Below, in pieces: positions 32,301 through 35,372 of a DNA stretch of 35,372 nt. This DNA comes from Sphingobium indicum BiD32 (GTDB lineage: Bacteria > Pseudomonadota > Alphaproteobacteria > Sphingomonadales > Sphingomonadaceae): assembly GCF_000382885.1 (NCBI RefSeq), contig NZ_CAVK010000077.1:1-35372 (forward strand). The letters run 5' to 3'. The position numbers and the translations under genes were made by a program. Below the pieces are notes generated by a model that was not told the DNA's origin, did not search any database, and saw nothing but the letters and a program-made list of their open reading frames with translations. Numbering within the stretch: the stretch's first letter is position 1; each line of letters starts with the position of its first letter.

Positions 32301-34479
32301 GCTGGTCGATAATATCGACAACAACGACCGCGTCTCCCGCAAGCGCGTCGAGCGCCTCAAGGAGGGGCTCCAGCGTCGCCTCGAAAACCTGCGGTCGCGC
32401 AAGGACGATCTTGTCCATATCGGCGAAATCGGCATCGACCAGATCATCGTCGATGAAGCCCAGCAGTTCCGCAAGCTGACCTTCGCGACCAACCTCGGCG
32501 ACCTCAAGGGCGTCGATCCCACCGGATCGCAGCGCGCCTGGGATCTCTATGTCAAATCCCGCTACCTTTCCGGCATCAACCCCGGACGCGAACTGATCCT
32601 CTCGTCCGGCACGCCGATCACCAACACGCTCGGCGAAATGTACACGCTGCAGCGCTTCATGCAGCATGACGAGCTTTACGCGAAAGGTCTGCACGAGTTC
32701 GACGCCTGGGCCGCCAATTTCGGCGACACCCGCACCGAACTCGAGCTTCAGCCGAGCGGCAGCTACAAGCCGGTCACCCGCTTCTGCGAATTCGTGAACG
32801 TCGCCGATCTCATGGCGATGTATCGCACCGTCGCCGATGTCGTTCTGAAGGATGACCTGCGCCAATATGTCCAGCTGCCCACCATCAAGGGCGGCAAGCG
32901 GCAGATCGTCGTCGCCCAGTCCGGCGAACCCTTCAAGGCCTATCAGCGGGTGCTCGCCAAACGCATCAAGGCCATCGAAAGCCGCTCCGGCCGCCCGCAG
33001 AAAGGCGATGACATCATATTGTCGGTCATCACCGACGGCCGGCATTCAGCCATCGACCTGCGCTTCGTCGACGTCGGCATCGGCAATGAAGAGCGCAACA
33101 AACTCAATCTCCTGATCGAGAACGTCTACCGCATCTGGCGGGAAACCAGCGAGCACCGCTATACTGACCCGGAGACCGACAAGCCCTATGAGCTGCCCGG
33201 CGCGGTGCAGATGATCTTCTCCGATCTCGGCACCGAGGCGGCGATCGAGACGCGGGGCTTCTCCGCCTATGTCTGTATCCGCGACCGGCTGATCGCGATG
33301 GGCATCCCCGCCGATCAGATCGCCTTCATGCAGCATTACAAGAAGAACAGCGCCAAGCAGCGCCTGTTCAACGACCTCAACCAGGGTCGCAAGCGCATCG
33401 TTCTGGGCTCGACAGCGACCATGGGTACCGGCGTCAACGCGCAGCAGCGGTTGAAAGCCCTGCATCACCTCGATGTGCCGTGGATTCCATCGGATATCGA
33501 GCAGCGCGAAGGCCGGATCGAGCGCCAGGGCAACCAGAATGACGAAATCGAACTCTATGGCTATGCCACCAGCGGTTCGATGGACGCGACCAACTGGCAG
33601 ATGCTCGAACGCAAGGCGCGGTTCATCGCCATGGCCATGTCTGGCGACCGCTCTATCCGCCGCATTGAGGACGTCGGCTCGAATGTCAGTCAGTTCGCGC
33701 TGGCCAAAGCCCTCGCGTCCGGTGACGATCGCCTGATGCGCAAGGCCGGTCTCGATGCCGAAGTCGCGCGGCTGGAGCGGCTGCGCGATGCTCATGTCGA
33801 TGACCAGTTCAATATCCGCAGGACGATCAGGCGCACGATCGACGCGATCGACGAGGGCAGGGCGCGGATCGTCAAACTCGAGCAGGACATCGCCCAGCGT
33901 ATCCCGACCCGCGAGGAAGAGGTCATCCTCGCCTGCGATGGCCAGATCGTTTCCGATCGCAAGGCTGCCGGCGAACGGATCATCCGCAAAGCACTCGACC
34001 TGCGCAAGAGCAGTGCGGACCGTGTAATCATCGGTTCACTGAGCGGGATCGACCTCAAGGTCACCAGCCATCCTGCACTGAGCGACGACGGCAGGCGCTA
34101 TCTGCGCATTATGATCGCTCCGGTGCACCACGGGCAGGACCGCGCGTTCGAGATCAGCGAGAAAACCCGCCCGAGCACGGCGCTTGGCCGGCTGGAATCC
34201 TCGCTCGCCAATCTCGATACCGACCTAGCCGAGGTGAGGGCATCTCTCGAAGCCAACGAGCGGCGCTTGCCTTCCTTCCAGGCCCGCCTTGGGCAGGATT
34301 TCCCCGAAACCGCCCTGCTTGATGAAAAACAGCGTGAACTGGCCGAACTCGAAGCCGAGCTTGCCGCGACCAGGGGCCAGTTCGATGCTGATAATGATGA
34401 CGAGGTGCTTCCCGAAGGGGATGACGGCGACGAGGGCACATGCGAGGAGCCGGTGCTGGACATGGTCGCCGGCGAGTGA
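29329..34479 (+). CDS. N6-adenine methylase/SNF2-type helicase fusion, anti-restriction candidate
   Basis: The 1716-residue protein has an N-terminal DNA methylase with the SAM motif EPGCGSGLFMGLRP (near residue 180) and the catalytic NPPF tetrad (near 240). A superfamily 2 helicase follows: Walker A SVGAGKT (about 884), DEAQ (about 1041), SSGTPITNTLGEMY (about 1085) and QREGRIERQGN (about 1390). A coiled-coil acidic tail follows (residues about 1640-1716). Such fusions resemble phage P1 DarB and plasmid proteins; DarB protects entering DNA from type I restriction. The start at 29329 follows AAGGAAG; the frame extends 26 codons further without one. It may protect the plasmid on transfer to a new host. 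Whether it methylates or only remodels DNA is unknown. Confidence 0.9.
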   Translation: MRNSASALTLQLCLDFDQPIKPVHEPPKASLVLTDLFDVTAKPPTAPPVDFSYAGGRTLAPSWKGRAHDNIEAIRLLNLLDREGRGAMPAEQEAIAKFIGFGASELANNIFARRSDEYRQGWEELGQSLVAETSDAELSSLKRATQYAHYTPEYIIRAMWEAARILGFTGGQILEPGCGSGLFMGLRPDFLSSDTLFVGIENDPITARVASALYPSQLIRCIDFDKASLPGDFDLAIGNPPFSNVTVQNRTPLGRMGLSLHDYFIARSIEQLRPGGIAMFVTSRYSLDKSDPAARQHIDTMADFLGAVRLPGKAMREEAGTDVVVDILLFQKHQPDASRPRRDWLDLADIEGSDEGSGPLRINQYFLDHPDHVLGVHEWRSGQYGMEYGCAAAPGADIPTMLTATLTGIATGEADSFRPTERTTSLRDRIDVSLDLSVGTAADEADFKEGSYLVSGGVLHQIVDGIPVTVAVKSGRGEPGIFAKHANIIRALVPIRDTVRAILRAQLNDEPYAILQERLLTHYRAFTKKNGPINRTVTTVRTDPDTGAEKEYQRRPNLQPFLDDPDVWLIASIETYDEANDVGAPGPIFIERVVKPPITHEIHSAQDALALSLHERGRVDITLIAQLLGTSEAQALSDLADDVYLDPIRSNPHFNNWVPADEALSGPVRTKLALAREKADLDPRFLVTAAALEDVQPVDLKPSEITARLGAPWIPTDVIEAFIAETMEIETRIFHTVNIASWTVDKTPFEGHVSSTSIWGTPRRSAADLIEDALNSHIPKIYDIIREADGSERRELNTIDTEAAKEKLAAIKSTFETWVWQESDRADRLVRLYNDAYNNLVPRAFNGKHLKLPGASSAIRMRDHQKRVVWRIVAAGSTYVAHSVGAGKTFSLCAAVMEQRRLGLVNKPMVAVPNHCLAQIAREFLMLYPTARILVADDTNFVKEKRQRFLARAATGNWDAIIITHDAFKFIPTPATFEKEFIEEQLASYEALVDNIDNNDRVSRKRVERLKEGLQRRLENLRSRKDDLVHIGEIGIDQIIVDEAQQFRKLTFATNLGDLKGVDPTGSQRAWDLYVKSRYLSGINPGRELILSSGTPITNTLGEMYTLQRFMQHDELYAKGLHEFDAWAANFGDTRTELELQPSGSYKPVTRFCEFVNVADLMAMYRTVADVVLKDDLRQYVQLPTIKGGKRQIVVAQSGEPFKAYQRVLAKRIKAIESRSGRPQKGDDIILSVITDGRHSAIDLRFVDVGIGNEERNKLNLLIENVYRIWRETSEHRYTDPETDKPYELPGAVQMIFSDLGTEAAIETRGFSAYVCIRDRLIAMGIPADQIAFMQHYKKNSAKQRLFNDLNQGRKRIVLGSTATMGTGVNAQQRLKALHHLDVPWIPSDIEQREGRIERQGNQNDEIELYGYATSGSMDATNWQMLERKARFIAMAMSGDRSIRRIEDVGSNVSQFALAKALASGDDRLMRKAGLDAEVARLERLRDAHVDDQFNIRRTIRRTIDAIDEGRARIVKLEQDIAQRIPTREEEVILACDGQIVSDRKAAGERIIRKALDLRKSSADRVIIGSLSGIDLKVTSHPALSDDGRRYLRIMIAPVHHGQDRAFEISEKTRPSTALGRLESSLANLDTDLAEVRASLEANERRLPSFQARLGQDFPETALLDEKQRELAELEAELAATRGQFDADNDDEVLPEGDDGDEGTCEEPVLDMVAGE

Positions 34480-34527
34480 GCCTGGCCGCGTTGGATGGTC
34501 CGACCCGACGCGATCTGAGCGTCGCGA

Positions 34528-34785
34528 CTACCAGTCGAGAGTCAACGCAAATGCCCCGACGATCGCAAGGATCACAGGCGTCCCGGTCAGATAAAGCTTC
34601 TGCCAACGCCACCATGTGCCCGGCACGAACATCACAACCGCGCGCACCGATCCCAGGTCGCGCCAGAACCGTTCGCGCCACAGCTGCACCGCCACCATCG
34701 TGCCCGACAGAAAGAGCGCCAGCATACAAACAAGAGCGGTCGCCGCATATAGCGCCGTCCAGTTCATGATTTCGGCCTGCGACAT
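34528..34785 (-). CDS. Small membrane protein, two predicted helices
   Basis: The 85-residue protein has hydrophobic helices at about residues 9-32 (TALYAATALVCMLALFLSG) and 63-82 (LTGTPVILAIVGAFALTL), with a basic Trp-rich loop between (ERFWRDLGSVRAVVMF, WWRWQKLY). It converges with the methylase/helicase gene. The start at 34785 has GAAG just upstream. I recognise no family; it could be part of an entry-exclusion or secretion system but nothing shows that. Confidence 0.55.
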   Translation of the reverse strand: MSQAEIMNWTALYAATALVCMLALFLSGTMVAVQLWRERFWRDLGSVRAVVMFVPGTWWRWQKLYLTGTPVILAIVGAFALTLDW

Positions 34786-34983
34786 CTCTACTTCGCCTTT
34801 CGCATCTCAATTCCAAAGACCATGGGTTAAATCGCGAAGCTGCCTATTTCTCCTAGATAGGATGGGAGGCGAGCCATCTCAACAAGCCGGCGTTGATCTC
34901 GTTCGCGCAGTATCCGGGGTCCTGCCAACCGATCATCGCCGCTGACAAACATAGAATCTCGCTTTTTGTCGCCGAGATCCCTT

Positions 34984-35017
34984 CGCCCGGTGGGCGTCGA
35001 GAGAGGAGGGGGAGGGG
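34984..35017 (+). promoter_or_regulatory. 34-nt hairpin plus purine-tract leader element, copy C
   Basis: CGCCC-GGT-GGGCG (34984-34996) is followed by TCGAGAGAG (9 nt) and GAGGGGGAGGGG (12 nt), ending 65 nt before the next start. The outer stem pair is C:G here but G:C in copies A and B, a compensatory change that supports RNA folding. Confidence 0.6.
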
Positions 35018-35082
35018 AAGGGGCGGCAAGGCGGATCGTGCATCGCAGTCCCGCCGTCTGCCCGTCCATCCCGGAGACAGAT

Positions 35083-35372
35083 ATGCACAAAACCCCCCAG
35101 GCAGGTTCCCGCACCGAGCGCATCGCCATCCTTAACGACCGCTGTCGGCAGGGCCTCGACCGCGGTTCCCGCACCGTCATCACCCGAAACTGTCTCGCCC
35201 GCCTGACCGGAGACGGCGGCCTCGTCGCCGAGCTGCTCGCACAGGCGGCGATCATGGCGGCCGTTCGCAGAGCGAGCTTCGATCGCGACAGTCCGGAACG
35301 CGACATGGGCGCAGTCACCGTCGGCGAGGTCAAGATAGTCTTCAAGATCGATTTGTATGATCCGGGCCTTGT
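35083..35372 (+). CDS. DUF3768-like protein, 3' cut by window end
   Basis: The visible 96 residues (MHKTPQAGSRTERIAILNDR at the start) contain TVITRNCLARL and later RDSPERDMGAVTVGEVKIVF, ending KIDLYDPGL. A start ERIxxLND and an end KIDLYD match the DUF3768 family found on alphaproteobacterial plasmids. The stop is outside the window. Function of the family is unknown. It follows leader copy C. Confidence 0.68.
   Translation, partial: MHKTPQAGSRTERIAILNDRCRQGLDRGSRTVITRNCLARLTGDGGLVAELLAQAAIMAAVRRASFDRDSPERDMGAVTVGEVKIVFKIDLYDPGL

Noticed and set aside
30340..33045. A 901-codon open frame antisense to the methylase/helicase gene
   Set aside because: It lies opposite a gene with clear motifs; high GC leaves antisense frames open. 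No ribosome binding site or family motif is seen.
1..35372. tRNA or rRNA genes
   Set aside because: None of the conserved arms or rRNA segments was recognised on either strand; a tRNAscan run would settle this.

Overview
The window looks like part of a large plasmid or secondary replicon of a GC-rich alphaproteobacterium, most likely a sphingomonad. That placement is an inference from gene content: a PRTRC cassette, DUF1173-, DUF1419- and DUF1612-like plasmid genes, a Rep_3-type initiator with iterons, and an acyl-CoA catabolic block. I ran no database search. Motif counts and repeats were read by eye.

Layout. (1) 1-7227 is catabolic. Two hotdog-fold (MaoC-type) hydratase genes run rightward, the first cut by the window edge. 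A leftward operon follows: SDR oxidoreductase, SnoaL-like protein, acyl-CoA synthetase. Then come a secreted cytochrome c and the electron transfer flavoprotein pair etfB-etfA. (2) 7376-11733 is a mobile-element zone. A 1318-bp IS3-family element has perfect 26-bp ends and a 3-bp target duplication. A tyrosine recombinase gene is split by a 1266-bp IS407-type element with a 4-bp duplication; removing the element restores the frame. A GNAT gene is coupled to the recombinase. (3) 11839-16219 is the maintenance core: a DUF1612-like protein, a 395-bp CGCG-rich repeat field upstream of parA, a small ParA partner, the rep gene, and an iteron origin with about ten repeats plus one inverted copy at the far end of rep. 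(4) 16568-18742 holds two small unknown genes and a DUF1173-like gene. (5) 18911-24677 is a PRTRC cassette in the order ParB, E, C, F, B, A, ThiF. It has an E1-like ThiF protein, a JAMM-type protein with an intact metal motif, and a small protein ending in Gly, so it resembles a ubiquitin-like modification system. (6) 24770-25466 is a toxin-antitoxin pair. (7) 25608-35372 carries a Mom-like DNA-modification gene, plasmid genes of unknown function, a 1716-residue DNA methylase/SNF2 helicase fusion that may act in anti-restriction, a small membrane protein, and a DUF3768-like gene cut by the window end.

The main unexplained signals are these. First, a 34-nt leader element (5-bp hairpin, 9-nt linker, 12-nt purine tract) occurs three times at exactly the same length, with a compensatory stem change; a fourth copy has a longer hairpin. 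Each lies 28-76 nt before a start codon. Second, the KOPS-like octamer GGGGAGGG switches strand completely between 12.3 and 13.4 kb, next to the par repeats. Third, the Mom-like gene has a 9-bp hairpin whose loop carries its ribosome binding site, reminiscent of phage Mu mom control. Fourth, the SDR lacks its catalytic tyrosine.
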